DNA of 64,000 bases from Anaerolineaceae bacterium (GTDB lineage: Bacteria; Chloroflexota; Anaerolineae; Aggregatilineales; Phototrophicaceae), in NCBI GenBank assembly GCA_002699585.1, contig PABP01000038.1, positions 496,001 to 560,000 on the forward strand. Reading direction: 5' to 3'. Position numbers and translations under genes: made by a program. The notes under the pieces were generated by a model that was given only the letters and a program-made list of their open reading frames with translations, searched no databases and was not told where the DNA came from. This document shows, piece by piece, positions 51,485-61,842 of the stretch (its first letter is position 1; the number at the start of each line of letters is the position of its first letter).

Positions 51485-53799
51485 AGCACACTACCTTGTC
51501 GCTCTACCTCGTCGATAGGGTCATTTTGGGCCTGAACATAGCCGATCACGGCTTGCCCCAGGGCGATGCCACCATCATTGGGCGGTACCTGATGGTGCAG
51601 CAGGACGGTCAGGCCAGCTTCTTCTAATAACGGCACCGTTTTGCCGAGTAACGTCACATTCTGGAAGACGCCACCACTCAGGGCAATTTCAGTGACGCCA
51701 CTGTTGGCCGCGATGTGTTGGCATACCTTAGCGATCATGTAGGCCACACTGTTATGAAAACGCGCCGCCATAGTCGCTATGGGCACATTGGCTCGTATGT
51801 CCACTAGAACCTGCGCTAAAAGAGGTTGCATATCGATCATCGAGCCAGCACACGCCATAGGATAAAAACCACCTTCTTTGACATCAACAAGCGCTTCCAG
51901 TTCGATAGCGGCCTGCCCTTCGTAGGTGGCGGTGTTGCAGATGCCGAGTAAGGCCGACACGGCATCGAACAAGCGGCCCATGCTGGACGTCAGCGGCGTG
52001 TTGATGCCTTTAGCGATTTGCTGCTGAATCACGGTCATTTCCGCTGAGGACAGATGCTCAGCAAAAGGCAAATCATCAGCCGGGAGCAGATCATTGGCCA
52101 GTAGATAGGCATAAGCGATACGCGCAGGTTTGCGCGTGGAAGCATCGCCACCGGGTAAGGGCATCGGCTTGAGATAGGCCACACGCTCGAAATGGGCATA
52201 ATCCGCTAGCAGGAATTCCCCGCCCCAGATAGTGCCATCCGTACCCAGGCCCGTGCCATCGAAGCACACACCCAGCACAGGTCTATCCCCAAGATGGCCG
52301 TTCTCCGCCATGCAAGCGGCGATGTGGGCGTGATGATGCTGTACGGCGACGATAGGCAGACCGCGTTCTTTGGCCTGCTGATGCGCATAGCGCGTCGCCA
52401 GATAGTCCGGGTGCTGATCGCAGACGATGAGCGATGGACTGGCGCGGAACAGGCGCTCAAAATGCTGTACGCCCTGCTCAAAGGACTGTAATGTAGATAG
52501 GTTTTCCATATTGCCAATGTGGTGGCTCATGAAGGCATAGCCATTGCGCGTCAGGCAAAACGTATTTTTGAGTTCGCCACCGACAGCCAGAACAGGCGGC
52601 AGTTCAAAGGGCAATTTCACCGGGAAGGGCGCATAGCCGCGTGAACGCCGTATGGGCAGTTCTTTGTTGTTGCATACACGCACCACTGAATCGTCGGTGC
52701 GGATGTGGATGTCTCGATTGTGCATCAGGAAGGCATCTGCCAGGGTCGCCAGATGAGCACGAGCTTCGTCGTTGGTGGTGACGATGGGTTCCTCGGCATG
52801 GTTGCCACTGGTCATGACTAAGGGCGGCATGCCCTCTTCAAATAGCAGGACGTGCAGCGGCGTATAGGGCCGCATGACGCCCAGTGACGCCTGACCGGGC
52901 GCGACAGAGGGCGCAATGTCGGTCTGTGGGCGTTGGTTGAGCAGCACAATGGGCGCAGCCGGACTATAGAGCAGATTGGCTTCTGCTGGAGACACCCGAC
53001 AATAGGTTTCGATCTGATCAAGGTTGGCCATCATCAGCGCGAAGGGTTTATCGACACGATGCTTGCGGCGGCGCAGTTCCGCAACGGCTTTTTCGTTGGT
53101 GGCATCACAGGCCAGATGAAACCCACCCAGGCCCTTAATCGCCAATATCGCGCCCTGACCCAGCATGGCTATGGTCTGACAAATGGCCGCATCGCCTTCC
53201 GCACGCTGGCCATCGACTTCCAGCCATACCTGCGGACCGCATTCTGCACAGGCAACAGGCTGCGCATGGAAGCGCCGATTGGTTGGGTCGTGATATTCGG
53301 CTTCACAGTCGGAGCACATCGCAAAAGTAGACATAGTCGTCAGCGGGCGATCATAGGGAATATCTTCAATGATCGTAAAGCGCGGCCCACAGTTGGTGCA
53401 ATTGATGAAGGGGTAGCGATAGCGGCGGTCATTGGGGTCGAGCAGTTCGCGCAGGCAGTCATCACACAGGGCGATGTCTGGCGAAATGGGCTGGAATGCG
53501 CCTTCAATGCGTTCGCTATAACGAATTTCGAAGCCCTCGAAGGTTTCTGAAGGGCAATCGGTAGCAGTCAAGCTATCGATATGGGAAAGCGGTGGGGCTT
53601 CGTTGGTCAGCGCTGTGAGGAAGGCATCGAGCTGGGCTTGGCAGCCCTCCACACGAATATCGACGCCCTGGGAGGTATTACGCACCCATCCGCTGAGGTG
53701 GTGACGCAAGGCGAGGTTGTAGACAAAGGGCCGGAAACCGACCCCTTGCACAATGCCCGTGATATGAATTGCCTTGCCCCGGCTTACTGTGCCTTGCAT
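51481..53799 (-). CDS. hypF: Hydrogenase maturation protein HypF (carbamoyltransferase)
   Basis: A 772-residue protein. The ATG at 53799 is preferred over GTG or TTG codons just upstream because GAGAG lies before it and the acylphosphatase domain follows at once ([19 protein letters not shown]). Then come two zinc-finger pairs (CDDCLREL...CTNCGPRF and CSDCEAEY...CAECGPQ), a YrdC-like domain ([17 protein letters not shown]) and a Kae1-like carbamoyltransferase domain ([28 protein letters not shown]). It makes the carbamoyl precursor of hydrogenase cyanide ligands from carbamoyl phosphate and ATP. Confidence 0.95.
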   Translation of the reverse strand: MQGTVSRGKAIHITGIVQGVGFRPFVYNLALRHHLSGWVRNTSQGVDIRVEGCQAQLDAFLTALTNEAPPLSHIDSLTATDCPSETFEGFEIRYSERIEGAFQPISPDIALCDDCLRELLDPNDRRYRYPFINCTNCGPRFTIIEDIPYDRPLTTMSTFAMCSDCEAEYHDPTNRRFHAQPVACAECGPQVWLEVDGQRAEGDAAICQTIAMLGQGAILAIKGLGGFHLACDATNEKAVAELRRRKHRVDKPFALMMANLDQIETYCRVSPAEANLLYSPAAPIVLLNQRPQTDIAPSVAPGQASLGVMRPYTPLHVLLFEEGMPPLVMTSGNHAEEPIVTTNDEARAHLATLADAFLMHNRDIHIRTDDSVVRVCNNKELPIRRSRGYAPFPVKLPFELPPVLAVGGELKNTFCLTRNGYAFMSHHIGNMENLSTLQSFEQGVQHFERLFRASPSLIVCDQHPDYLATRYAHQQAKERGLPIVAVQHHHAHIAACMAENGHLGDRPVLGVCFDGTGLGTDGTIWGGEFLLADYAHFERVAYLKPMPLPGGDASTRKPARIAYAYLLANDLLPADDLPFAEHLSSAEMTVIQQQIAKGINTPLTSSMGRLFDAVSALLGICNTATYEGQAAIELEALVDVKEGGFYPMACAGSMIDMQPLLAQVLVDIRANVPIATMAARFHNSVAYMIAKVCQHIAANSGVTEIALSGGVFQNVTLLGKTVPLLEEAGLTVLLHHQVPPNDGGIALGQAVIGYVQAQNDPIDEVERQGSVL

Positions 53800-53832
53800 C
53801 ACAAACGCTCTCAATACCCTGTTTGGGAAAAG

Positions 53833-54510
53833 CTACTCAGCGGCAGACTGTTGGTAAGCTGCGACCTGCTCATAGAGCCAATCGGCCCAGGCATCCAGAC
53901 CTTCGCCCGTTTTGTTGGAAATCGGGAACGATTTGACGCCCGGATTGAGCATCTCCACGCCTTTGACGAAGTAGTCCATATCAAAGTCAAAGTAAGGCAG
54001 CACGTCGATTTTGTTGATAATGACGGCATCCACACCGCGATACATGGGCGGGTACTTATAGGGCTTGTCCGCGCCTTCCGGCACGCTAGCGATCAAGACG
54101 CTGATGTGCGTCCCTAGTTTGAAGCTGGACGGGCAAATCAGGTTGCCGACATTTTCGATAATCATCAGGTCGAGATCTTCTAGCTTCAGCGAGCGAATGC
54201 CCTGGGATACCATGACGGCGTCCAGGTGACAGTTGCCGCCAGTGTTGATCTGCACGGCCTGCATACCCGCTTCGGCGGCGCGGTCAGCATCAATCGTCGT
54301 GGCAATGTCGCCATCGACCATGCCCAGACGCAAACTATCTTTCAGGCGTTCTTGGGTAGCGACGATGGTGCTGGTTTTGCCAGAACCCGGTGATGACATG
54401 ATGTTGACGCCAAATACTTTGTTGGCATCCAGCAGCTCACGATTAGCGACAGCGAGCTGGTCATTGGCGGAGAGAATTTCTTCTACGACGGGTACTTTTA
54501 TAACATCCAT
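53833..54510 (-). CDS. hypB: Hydrogenase nickel incorporation GTPase HypB
   Basis: A 225-residue SIMIBI-class GTPase. P-loop SSPGSGKTSTI, metal/switch region DGDIATTIDADRAAEAGMQ, nickel-associated NTGGNCHLDA, and guanine motif NKIDVLPY. The N-terminal CxxCGC and the histidine-rich nickel store seen in some HypB proteins are absent. It inserts nickel with HypA. It lies 36 bp after hypC and 33 bp before hypF. Confidence 0.95.
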   Translation of the reverse strand: MDVIKVPVVEEILSANDQLAVANRELLDANKVFGVNIMSSPGSGKTSTIVATQERLKDSLRLGMVDGDIATTIDADRAAEAGMQAVQINTGGNCHLDAVMVSQGIRSLKLEDLDLMIIENVGNLICPSSFKLGTHISVLIASVPEGADKPYKYPPMYRGVDAVIINKIDVLPYFDFDMDYFVKGVEMLNPGVKSFPISNKTGEGLDAWADWLYEQVAAYQQSAAE

Positions 54511-54546
54511 TTTGAATGCTCCAGTTGTTTAATATCCCCTGCTCAC

Positions 54547-54846
54547 TCAAGAGCCAGAGGTTTCGTCAGCACTTTTTACCGTATCAGCGACGGATTGGGC
54601 GTTATCAACGTAAAGCTCATCCAGTTCACCCAGCTCTTTGAGCAGTTCCAGAGTGCGGAAAGCTTCTTCTTCATCGACTTTGCTGATGGCAAAGCCCACA
54701 TGGATCATGGTGTAGTCACCAACCTGGGGATCTTCCAGATAAGCGAGGCAGGCTTCTTTGGTGATGCCCCCAAAATCGACTTTGCCCATTTGCAGGCCGC
54801 CGACTTCGTATATTCCCGTGATCTTGCCCGGTATCGCCAAGCACAT
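54547..54846 (-). CDS. hypC: Hydrogenase assembly chaperone HypC
   Basis: A 99-residue protein with the obligatory N-terminus MCLAIPGKI (Cys2 binds iron and HypD), followed by VDFGGITKEACLAYL and VGDYTMIHVGFAISKVDEEEA. A tail of about 20 residues past the family core is rich in acidic and small residues. It shuttles the Fe(CN)2CO group to the hydrogenase large subunit. It begins 9 bp after hypA. Confidence 0.95.
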   Translation of the reverse strand: MCLAIPGKITGIYEVGGLQMGKVDFGGITKEACLAYLEDPQVGDYTMIHVGFAISKVDEEEAFRTLELLKELGELDELYVDNAQSVADTVKSADETSGS

Positions 54847-54855
54847 AATCGGCTC

Positions 54856-55263
54856 CTAAGTTTCTTCTATAACGCCATCGACGGATGGTGCAGCCTCATT
54901 GGCTTTTTCGGTATTTTCGTCTTTTTCAACGGTTATGGCCTCCAGGCGGAAGTCCTCGCCGCCAGCGACCTGGACAATGGTACTGCCGCAACCAGGGCAA
55001 GACAGTGTACCCGGTTCCGGGCGATACGTTTTACCACAGTCGAAGCAGACCATTTGCATCGGTGTACGTTCAAAATGCAACGTCGCACCTTCTGCGATGG
55101 TGTCCCGACTGATGATGTCCCAGTAGAATTGGACGGATTCATCCACGATGGAGGAGAGATCCCCAATGACTAGATAGAGATCGCTTATTGAGGTCGCATG
55201 TTCACGCTCGGCATATCGGAGCGCGATAGTGAGAATACTTTCAGTAACAGGTAGTTCATGCAT
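54856..55263 (-). CDS. hypA: Hydrogenase nickel chaperone HypA
   Basis: The ATG at 55263 is chosen because HypA must begin Met-His-Glu (His2 binds nickel); an upstream in-frame GTG at 55287 would mask it, although the better ribosome binding sequence lies before that GTG. The product is 135 residues: MHELPVTESILTIALRYAE, then a zinc domain with CFDCG and CPGCG. A C-terminal acidic tail of about 20 residues is unusual. It delivers nickel with HypB. It heads the order A-C-B-F-D-E. No hydrogenase structural gene lies in the window. Confidence 0.92.
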   Translation of the reverse strand: MHELPVTESILTIALRYAEREHATSISDLYLVIGDLSSIVDESVQFYWDIISRDTIAEGATLHFERTPMQMVCFDCGKTYRPEPGTLSCPGCGSTIVQVAGGEDFRLEAITVEKDENTEKANEAAPSVDGVIEET

Positions 55264-55444
55264 ACGTATTGAGCGCTTATTCTGCACCTTTGACTGCGTC
55301 TAAGCAGAGGCACGCTATGATTGGCATGCCCTGACCATAGCACGAATAAACGCCCAAAACACCTGATACGCATTATGAAATATCGGTCGTTTTGTCACCT
55401 AAAAGGCGCTTTCAGCAGCAGAAGTGTGCTTTGTTGCTAGGAGC

Positions 55445-56014
55445 CTAGGCTTCGTTACGGTCTAAACCCTGGTCGATGTAGGTTTGTAACTGGGTGTCAT
55501 TGAGCATACCGGAGTGCTGCGCGTAGATTTCGCCATTGGCATCAATGAAGATGCTGGTCGGGTAGCTCTGGATCGCAAATTGGCGTTGTAGCCGACCACT
55601 TGTATCCACCAAAACGGGGAAATCCAGGCCAAAGGCGTCTACAAAGGGAGCGATTGTCTGTGGGGATTCCATCGCATTGATCGCCAGCACCGTAAAGCCA
55701 TCATCATGGAGAGCAGCATAAGCCGACTGAATGGCTGGCATTTCCGCACGGCATGGCGGGCACCATGTCGCCCAGAAGTTAAGCATGACCACCTGGCCTT
55801 CATAATCACTCAGGTTGATGCGGTCGCCGGTGAGTGCGGTCGCTTCAAAAGCTGGCTCTTGCCCGGTGCTGACGGTATTGGCTGTTGTCACCAGGATAAA
55901 GGCGGCAAAAACAGCCACCCCAGCGACGATCCAGAAAATGCCTCGTTTCCATATGGGCGTATCCTGGGAACGCTTGCGGTATACCCCTGTGCTTTGGCGT
56001 TTCGATTTGCTCAT
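55445..56014 (-). CDS. TlpA/ResA-like membrane-anchored thioredoxin
   Basis: A 189-residue protein. A single N-terminal membrane helix (IFWIVAGVAVFAAFILVTT) anchors an extracytoplasmic thioredoxin fold. The active site is WATWCPPCRAEMP, the usual WCPPC of TlpA/ResA, and the cis-proline region is SYPTSIFID. These proteins reduce disulfides in apocytochromes or exported enzymes. With three exported cytochrome/rhodanese proteins elsewhere in the window, a role in cytochrome c maturation is plausible, but no ccm or ccs gene is adjacent. Confidence 0.9.
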   Translation of the reverse strand: MSKSKRQSTGVYRKRSQDTPIWKRGIFWIVAGVAVFAAFILVTTANTVSTGQEPAFEATALTGDRINLSDYEGQVVMLNFWATWCPPCRAEMPAIQSAYAALHDDGFTVLAINAMESPQTIAPFVDAFGLDFPVLVDTSGRLQRQFAIQSYPTSIFIDANGEIYAQHSGMLNDTQLQTYIDQGLDRNEA

Positions 56015-56263
56015 GAGTGATTCGTCCTATGCTAACAATAAAGCCGCTATAAACGCTTATCATCTAAGGATAGACTTATACCAAATACAGAATACCACCG
56101 CGCCACGCCACGAAAAAATGACGATTGTCACGCATTTGCAGCGTAAGAATTGGGGACGTTGGGACATCAGCGCAGCAAAAAATCGGCAATGGTATTTTCA
56201 ATCGGCGGTACAGTTGGTCAGTCAGTGTTAAACTAAGCCCTGTGTCAAAAAAGGGAGATACAT

Positions 56264-57211
56264 ATGCAGACAAAACAACTCGGCAAGAGCGATCTATACA
56301 TTACACCTGTCGGCGTCGGAGCATGGGCTATGGGCGGTGGCGGCTGGAAGTTTGGCTGGGGTGGCCAGGAAGACCAGGATTCCATTGCGGCGATTCATCG
56401 GGCGCTGGATTTAGGTGTCAACTGGATTGATACGGCTGCGGTTTACGGCCTGGGCCACTCGGAAGAAATCGTCGGACGCGCGATTAAAGGCTTGTCGGAA
56501 AAGCCCTACATTTTTACAAAAGGCGCCAGGGTCTGGGATGAGGACGGCAACATAGGCCGCAGCCTAAAAGCCGATTCCCTAAGGCGCGAAGTTGAAAATA
56601 GCTTACGTCGGCTGGATGTCGATGTTATCGACCTGTATCAGATTCATTGGCCGCAACCGGATGAAGACATCGAAGAAGGTTGGACCGCGCTGGCCGAGAT
56701 GCAAAAAGAAGGCAAGCTACGCAACATCGGCGTGTCCAACTTCAGCCCCTCGCAGATGCAGCGTGCTTTAGACATCGCCCCCATTACATCCAATCAACCG
56801 CCTTATTCGGCTGTACGGCCCGGTATTGAAGACGATGTTTTGCCCTTTTGCCTGGAAAATAATATTGGTGTGATCGTGTACTCGCCGATGCAGGCGGGCT
56901 TGCTCACTGGCAAGATGACGCGCGAACGTGCCGCCGGTTTCCCGGAAAATGATTGGCGTCATAGCAATCCTGAGTTCCAGGAACCCAAGCTCAGCAAGAA
57001 CCTGGCACTGGCTGATGTCATGGGCGAAATCGCTAAGCGCCATGATGTGCCAACCCCAGCGGTATCGATTGCCTGGGTCTTGAAGCACCCCGCCGTGACC
57101 GCCGCCATTGTCGGTATGCGGCGCGCGGATCAGGTCGATGACGTCGTCGTTGGGGGCACACTGGAGCTAGATGAACAAGATATTGCGAAGATTGACGCCC
57201 TTATTCGCTAG
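56264..57211 (+). CDS. Aldo/keto reductase
   Basis: A 315-residue TIM-barrel oxidoreductase preceded by AAGGGAG. Catalytic residues are visible: Asp and Tyr in NWIDTAAVYGLGHSEEIVG, Lys in IFTKGARVW and His in DLYQIHWPQPD. The NADPH-binding C-terminal part carries VGMRRADQVDD. Closest in style to the YhdN/PdxI/general stress AKR group. The substrate is not predictable. It is monocistronic. Confidence 0.92.
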   Translation: MQTKQLGKSDLYITPVGVGAWAMGGGGWKFGWGGQEDQDSIAAIHRALDLGVNWIDTAAVYGLGHSEEIVGRAIKGLSEKPYIFTKGARVWDEDGNIGRSLKADSLRREVENSLRRLDVDVIDLYQIHWPQPDEDIEEGWTALAEMQKEGKLRNIGVSNFSPSQMQRALDIAPITSNQPPYSAVRPGIEDDVLPFCLENNIGVIVYSPMQAGLLTGKMTRERAAGFPENDWRHSNPEFQEPKLSKNLALADVMGEIAKRHDVPTPAVSIAWVLKHPAVTAAIVGMRRADQVDDVVVGGTLELDEQDIAKIDALIR

Positions 57212-57234
57212 CTCATGTTTTTAGGTAATTAGGG

Positions 57235-57261
57235 AGCACAGTCGGCTGACTGTGCTTTTTA
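57235..57261 (+). terminator. Rho-independent terminator of the aldo/keto reductase gene
   Basis: A perfect 9-bp stem AGCACAGTC / GACTGTGCT, loop GGCT, then TTTTATTT. Confidence 0.92.
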
Positions 57262-57398
57262 TTTACAAAACAGGCTAAGAAAAGGTTAAAAAGCCATCAT
57301 ATCCGCCTTTGTACGTCGTATATTCACTATCATCTAGGCTGTTGCCTGCTACAATAATGGTCCCAAAACCTAGAAAAGTGGATAAACAGGACAACACA

Positions 57399-59246
57399 GT
57401 GGCAGAAATACGTAGTGATCTGCGTAATATCGCGATTATTGCGCATGTCGATCATGGCAAAACAACTTTGCTGGACGGCATGCTTAGGCAATCGAATGTC
57501 TTCAGAGAAGGCGCGAAAACAGAAGACCGCATTTTGGATTCCAACGCATTGGAACGCGAGCGCGGCATCACCATTTTGTCGAAAAACACGGCCATTACCT
57601 GGCATGACATCAAGATTAACGTAGTCGATACCCCCGGCCATGCCGACTTCGGCGGCGAGGTTGAGCGCGTACTCAACATGGTCGATGGTGCACTACTGCT
57701 CATCGACGCAGTCGAAGGCCCCATGCCCCAGACACGCTTTGTCTTGCGCAAAGCGCTGGAACTGGGCCTGAAGATCGTGGTGGTCATCAACAAAGTAGAC
57801 CGTCCGCACTCCCGTTTGGAAGAAGCGCTCAACGAAACGTTTGACCTTTTCATTGAACTGGGCGCAAATGAAGAACAGGCTTACTTCCCGACGGTGTATG
57901 CCGTGGGCCTGGACGGTAAAGCCGGGTATTCGGCAGACGAACTGGCCAACGATCTGACGCCTCTGTTCGAGACAATCATCAAAGAAGTCCCACCGCCGAC
58001 GGTTGAAAACGACCAGCCTGCTCGCCTGTTGGTGACATCGCTGGAATATGACAGCTACAAGGGCCAGCTCGGTATTGGCCGTTTACGGTCCGGTACGCTC
58101 AAACGCGGGATGCCTGTTGTACGCATTACCCCTTGGGGCGAGCGCATCAATGGCAAGCTGGATTACCTCTTCACGCATCATAACCTGGCTAAGCAGGAAA
58201 TCGATGAGGTCCATGCGGGTGATATTGTGGCCTTCGGTGGCCTGGGCGAGATGGGCATCAGCGATACCATTGCCCACCCGGATATTCAAGAAGGTCTGCC
58301 TGCCATCAGCGTAGAAGAACCGACCGTGCGCATGACCTTCGGCGTGAATACGTCGCCGTTTGCGGGTCGTGAAGGTGTCACGGGCCAGGGTACATCCCTG
58401 CGCTTGCGCGAACGCCTGTATAACGAAGTCAAGCACAATGTAGCCCTGCGCGTGTCTGATGGCAGCTCACCAGAGCGTTTTGTCGTCAGTGGGCGCGGCG
58501 AGCTGCACCTGGGAATTCTCATCGAAACCATGCGGCGCGAAGGCTACGAGTTTGAAGTCAGCAAGCCGGAAGTCATCTACCACGAAGATGAAAACGGCAA
58601 GGTGCTGGAACCTGTTGAAGAAGTACATATCGAAGTGGCTGATGATGCATCCGGTATTGTGTTCGAAATGATGGGCGAGCGTAAAGGCCGCATGCAAAAT
58701 ATGCAAAGCCAAAACGGCACGACCTTCCTGACGTATATAGTGCCAACTCGCTTCTTGCTCGGTTTTCAACCGCAATTCATGCGTGCCACCAGCGGCATGG
58801 GCCAGTTCCACAGCTTGTTCCATGAATACGAGCCGATTATCAAAGGTGAGCCGCCGTCACGCAACTTCGGTAGCCTGGTGGCCATGGAAGACGGCATGTG
58901 TACCTCGTATGCCCTATCGCACTTGCAGACACGCGGTTCGTTCTTCATCGAAGCCGGTGTCGATGTTTATGCGGGGATGGTCGTCGGCGAGCATATTCGT
59001 AGCGAAGACCTCGACCTGAATGTGACCAAGACCAAGGGCCTGACGGCTGTCCGCACCAAGAACTATGCGGATGATGTGCGCATCAAGCCAGCGCGCAACA
59101 TGAGCCTGGACGACTGGATCGAATTCATGGCGGAAGATGAACTGCTGGAAGTCACGCCCAAGAGCCTGCGACTGCGCAAGCGCATCCTCAAGATGGAACT
59201 GCGCCTGAAAGATCGCAAGCGCAAAGAGAAGCTCATCGCTTCTTAG
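57399..59246 (+). CDS. typA: Translational GTPase TypA/BipA
   Basis: The GTG at 57399 is chosen because AGGAC lies 7 bases before it and the product then starts as expected ([20 protein letters not shown]). In-frame codons as far back as 57309 would add 30 unrelated residues. The product is 615 residues, the normal TypA length. G1 AHVDHGKTT is at 15-23, G2 ERERGITI, G3 [12 protein letters not shown] and G4 NKVDRP. Elongation-factor-like domains II, III and V follow, and a C-terminal TypA-specific domain ends it. It binds ribosomes under stress and helps large-subunit assembly. Confidence 0.96.
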   Translation: MAEIRSDLRNIAIIAHVDHGKTTLLDGMLRQSNVFREGAKTEDRILDSNALERERGITILSKNTAITWHDIKINVVDTPGHADFGGEVERVLNMVDGALLLIDAVEGPMPQTRFVLRKALELGLKIVVVINKVDRPHSRLEEALNETFDLFIELGANEEQAYFPTVYAVGLDGKAGYSADELANDLTPLFETIIKEVPPPTVENDQPARLLVTSLEYDSYKGQLGIGRLRSGTLKRGMPVVRITPWGERINGKLDYLFTHHNLAKQEIDEVHAGDIVAFGGLGEMGISDTIAHPDIQEGLPAISVEEPTVRMTFGVNTSPFAGREGVTGQGTSLRLRERLYNEVKHNVALRVSDGSSPERFVVSGRGELHLGILIETMRREGYEFEVSKPEVIYHEDENGKVLEPVEEVHIEVADDASGIVFEMMGERKGRMQNMQSQNGTTFLTYIVPTRFLLGFQPQFMRATSGMGQFHSLFHEYEPIIKGEPPSRNFGSLVAMEDGMCTSYALSHLQTRGSFFIEAGVDVYAGMVVGEHIRSEDLDLNVTKTKGLTAVRTKNYADDVRIKPARNMSLDDWIEFMAEDELLEVTPKSLRLRKRILKMELRLKDRKRKEKLIAS

Positions 59247-59263
59247 ACGCTAAACGTGAACTC

Positions 59264-59297
59264 AAAAAGGACTGACCGCATGGGCCAGTCCTTTTTT
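59264..59297. terminator. Bidirectional terminator between typA and the inositol operon
   Basis: Stem AAAAAGGACTG / CAGTCCTTTTT with an 11-nt loop, A-rich before and T-rich after, placed between the convergent typA and semialdehyde dehydrogenase genes. Confidence 0.9.
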
Positions 59298-59316
59298 ATT
59301 TGTGCGAGACGCCTGC

Positions 59317-60789
59317 TTAGAACTGACGCGACCACTCTTTCGGCCAGCGCTCGACGACGACTTTGGTCTGGGTATAGAACTCAACGCCGTGACGACTCTG
59401 AGCATGCAAATCGCCGAAGAAGCTGTCGTTCCAGCCGCTGAAGGGGAAGAAGGCCATCGGTGCGGCCACACCAATGTTGATGCCGACATTACCCGCATCA
59501 GCTTCGTTGCGGAATTTACGGGCGGCTGATCCGCTGCTGGTGAAGATACAGGCCATGTTGCCAAAGCTGCGCGCATTCACCAGCGCGATAGCATCGTCAA
59601 TCGTATTGGCGTGCATCAGGCTGAGAACCGGGCCGAAAATTTCGGTCGTAGCGATGTCGCTCTCCGGGGGCACGCCATCCAGCACGGTCGGGAAAACCCA
59701 ATAGCCATCGTCATAGCCACCGACGGTCTTACTGCGGCCATCAACCAGCACGTTGATGCCCTGCTGCTGGCCATTGGCGATGATGCCTTCAATACGGGTT
59801 TTGCTCTCTTTGGTGATGACCGGCCCCATTTGCACGTCTTCGTCCAGGCCGTAGCCAACCTTACGCGATGTGGCCGCGTCAGCGATCTGCTCCGTGAAGG
59901 TATTTTTGGCCTCACCGACTGTAATTGCCACCGAGGCCGCCAGACAACGCTGACCAGCACAACCAAAGGCGCTATCGGCCATGATGCGGGTGGCGGTATC
60001 CATATCGGCATCCGGCATGATGATGACCGGGTTTTTAGCCCCACCCTGGCACTGGGCGCGTTTGCCATTGGCTGTCGCGCGGCTGTAGATGTACTTGGCG
60101 ACAGGCGTGCTACCGACGAAACTAATCGCCCGTACCAGCGGATGGTCAAGGAGGGCATCGACGGTTTCTTTGCCGCCGTTCACCAGTTGAATCACGCCTT
60201 TGGGGAACCCGGCCTGCTCAATTAGCTCAAAGAGCTTGGCCGTGGTCATGGGCACTTTTTCACTCGGCTTGAGGATGAAGCAGTTGCCCGTCGCCACAGC
60301 ATAGGGCAGGAACCACAGCGGGATCATGCCAGGGAAGTTGAAAGGCGTAATGGCCGCAACGACGCCCAAAGGCTGGCGGAACATATGCTCATCAATGCCG
60401 CGCGCGATGTCTTCGTTGTTGTAGCCCTGAATGAGCGAGGGCATCCCGCAGGAAACTTCAACATTTTCAATGCCGCGCCGCAGTTCGCCGACGCTTTCTT
60501 TGTAGGTCTTGCCGCACTCGTTGGTGATGGTCTTGGCGATGTCATCGAGGTGCTCTTCCAACAGCATCTTGAGCTTGAACATGTATTGAATACGATCCGT
60601 AACCGGGGTCGCACGCCATTCCTGGAACGCGGTATGTCCCGCTTCTACCGCCTGGGCGACCACGGTGCTAGGGGTCATCACTACCTGGGCGATAGACGCC
60701 CCTTCTGCCGGGTTGACCACATCAAGCAAATCCGCTGCTTTGGCATCGGTCCATTGGCCATCAATAAAATCAAGAATTTTGGTCGTCAT
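59317..60789 (-). CDS. iolA: CoA-acylating methylmalonate/malonate-semialdehyde dehydrogenase
   Basis: A 490-residue aldehyde dehydrogenase of the MmsA/IolA class. It has ITPFNFPGMIPLWFLPYA (the class-specific NFP-MIPLW), CFILKPSEKVPMT, and the catalytic cysteine in FGCAGQRCLAASV. It converts malonate semialdehyde, the end product of inositol cleavage, to acetyl-CoA and CO2, or methylmalonate semialdehyde to propionyl-CoA. The iolD and iolB neighbours favour the inositol role. It is the last gene of the operon, 34 bp after the aldolase. Confidence 0.93.
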   Translation of the reverse strand: MTTKILDFIDGQWTDAKAADLLDVVNPAEGASIAQVVMTPSTVVAQAVEAGHTAFQEWRATPVTDRIQYMFKLKMLLEEHLDDIAKTITNECGKTYKESVGELRRGIENVEVSCGMPSLIQGYNNEDIARGIDEHMFRQPLGVVAAITPFNFPGMIPLWFLPYAVATGNCFILKPSEKVPMTTAKLFELIEQAGFPKGVIQLVNGGKETVDALLDHPLVRAISFVGSTPVAKYIYSRATANGKRAQCQGGAKNPVIIMPDADMDTATRIMADSAFGCAGQRCLAASVAITVGEAKNTFTEQIADAATSRKVGYGLDEDVQMGPVITKESKTRIEGIIANGQQQGINVLVDGRSKTVGGYDDGYWVFPTVLDGVPPESDIATTEIFGPVLSLMHANTIDDAIALVNARSFGNMACIFTSSGSAARKFRNEADAGNVGINIGVAAPMAFFPFSGWNDSFFGDLHAQSRHGVEFYTQTKVVVERWPKEWSRQF

Positions 60790-60822
60790 GTATCTCTCCT
60801 ATCGGGTCTTTACTCTTGGTCG

Positions 60823-61788
60823 CTACCGTTGGTAGCTTTCGTACCAGTCGATTGTACTGGCGGGTTTATCTACAGATTCAGTCCAGGGACGGGCAAATTG
60901 GGCACACACATCAGCCAGTTCCTGCATGCGCTTGGTCGCTACATCAGCCAGGAAGTTGGCACGTTCATCGCCCTGTGCATCGACTGCTTCCGCCCAGACA
61001 GCGCGGCCAACAATCACGCCACTGGCTCCAGATTGGCAGGCGATTTTGCTCTGCTGCAAGAAGGTGTCATAGGTAACGCCTGCGCTCAGCAGCGCCCAGG
61101 GCACGGAACAAGCAGCATCGACCGCCATACACGCGGCGATCCATTCGTCATCATCCTGGCTCTGTTTGGCATCCACCGGGAACGGCAATTTGAGCACATC
61201 GACACCCATAGCACTAAAGGTCTTGCACATGGCGACGCTCACCTGCAAAAGTTCGTCATTGGGCAGCGATTTGGCCGGGTCCAGCGAATAGGGGATTGGT
61301 TCCAGGAAAAATGGGATGTCATAGGTCGCACAATCGGCGATGATCTGTTCGACAACCGTATGCTTTTCAGCGGCGGTATCCGCATCGGGATGGTAAGGCA
61401 GCAACAGCTTGACGCCATCACCGCCCATCATCTTGATCTTCTTAACCGACCAGTTCGGAATAAAATCCAGGGGCCGCTGGCTGGGGTGCAAGCCATAGTC
61501 GGTCACTTCAAGCGGGGCCAGCAGCCCTAACTGCCCGGAAATCGTCCCGGATACGATTCCCTCGCCAATACCATAGGCCGGGTCGGTCAGCACAGCCGAG
61601 GACTGTGGCGCGAGAGCCTGCAAAACCTGTTGCTTAAAAGCTACGAACGCCTCATCGGACAGGGACGAACCGACTGCTGCATTGAGTTTTTCCAGCAAGT
61701 TGGTGCGATGGTCAATCGCCATGATGACGAAATGCCCCGCCTCGGTGGTGGTCCGGCCCAGGTGTCGATATTTGCCCATTGTTGTCAT
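60823..61788 (-). CDS. LacD/IolJ-like class I aldolase
   Basis: The ATG at 61788 is chosen for the GAGGAG 7 bases upstream. The product is 321 residues: a TIM barrel with FVIMAIDHRTNLLEKL, VLTDPAYGIGE, KMMGGDGVKLLLPYHPDAD (likely Schiff-base lysine region), DIPFFLEPIPY and VDVLKLPFPVD. This is the tagatose-1,6-bisphosphate aldolase LacD / class I DKGP aldolase group. Placed between iolD and the semialdehyde dehydrogenase, it probably cleaves 2-deoxy-5-keto-gluconate-6-phosphate to dihydroxyacetone phosphate and malonate semialdehyde, the IolJ step. Confidence 0.82.
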   Translation of the reverse strand: MTTMGKYRHLGRTTTEAGHFVIMAIDHRTNLLEKLNAAVGSSLSDEAFVAFKQQVLQALAPQSSAVLTDPAYGIGEGIVSGTISGQLGLLAPLEVTDYGLHPSQRPLDFIPNWSVKKIKMMGGDGVKLLLPYHPDADTAAEKHTVVEQIIADCATYDIPFFLEPIPYSLDPAKSLPNDELLQVSVAMCKTFSAMGVDVLKLPFPVDAKQSQDDDEWIAACMAVDAACSVPWALLSAGVTYDTFLQQSKIACQSGASGVIVGRAVWAEAVDAQGDERANFLADVATKRMQELADVCAQFARPWTESVDKPASTIDWYESYQR

Positions 61789-61842
61789 GGTTGCTGTCTC
61801 CTCAACCGGCCCCATCGTTTGGTCAGCATCACAGAATATACC

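Noticed and set aside
55288-55444. A possible sigma-54 promoter (TGGCATG region) upstream of hypA
   Set aside because: The -12 element TTGCA is missing at the right spacing on either strand.
60385-61530. A 381-codon plus-strand open frame across the semialdehyde dehydrogenase and aldolase genes
   Set aside because: It spans the boundary of two convincing minus-strand genes and has no domain or start signal.
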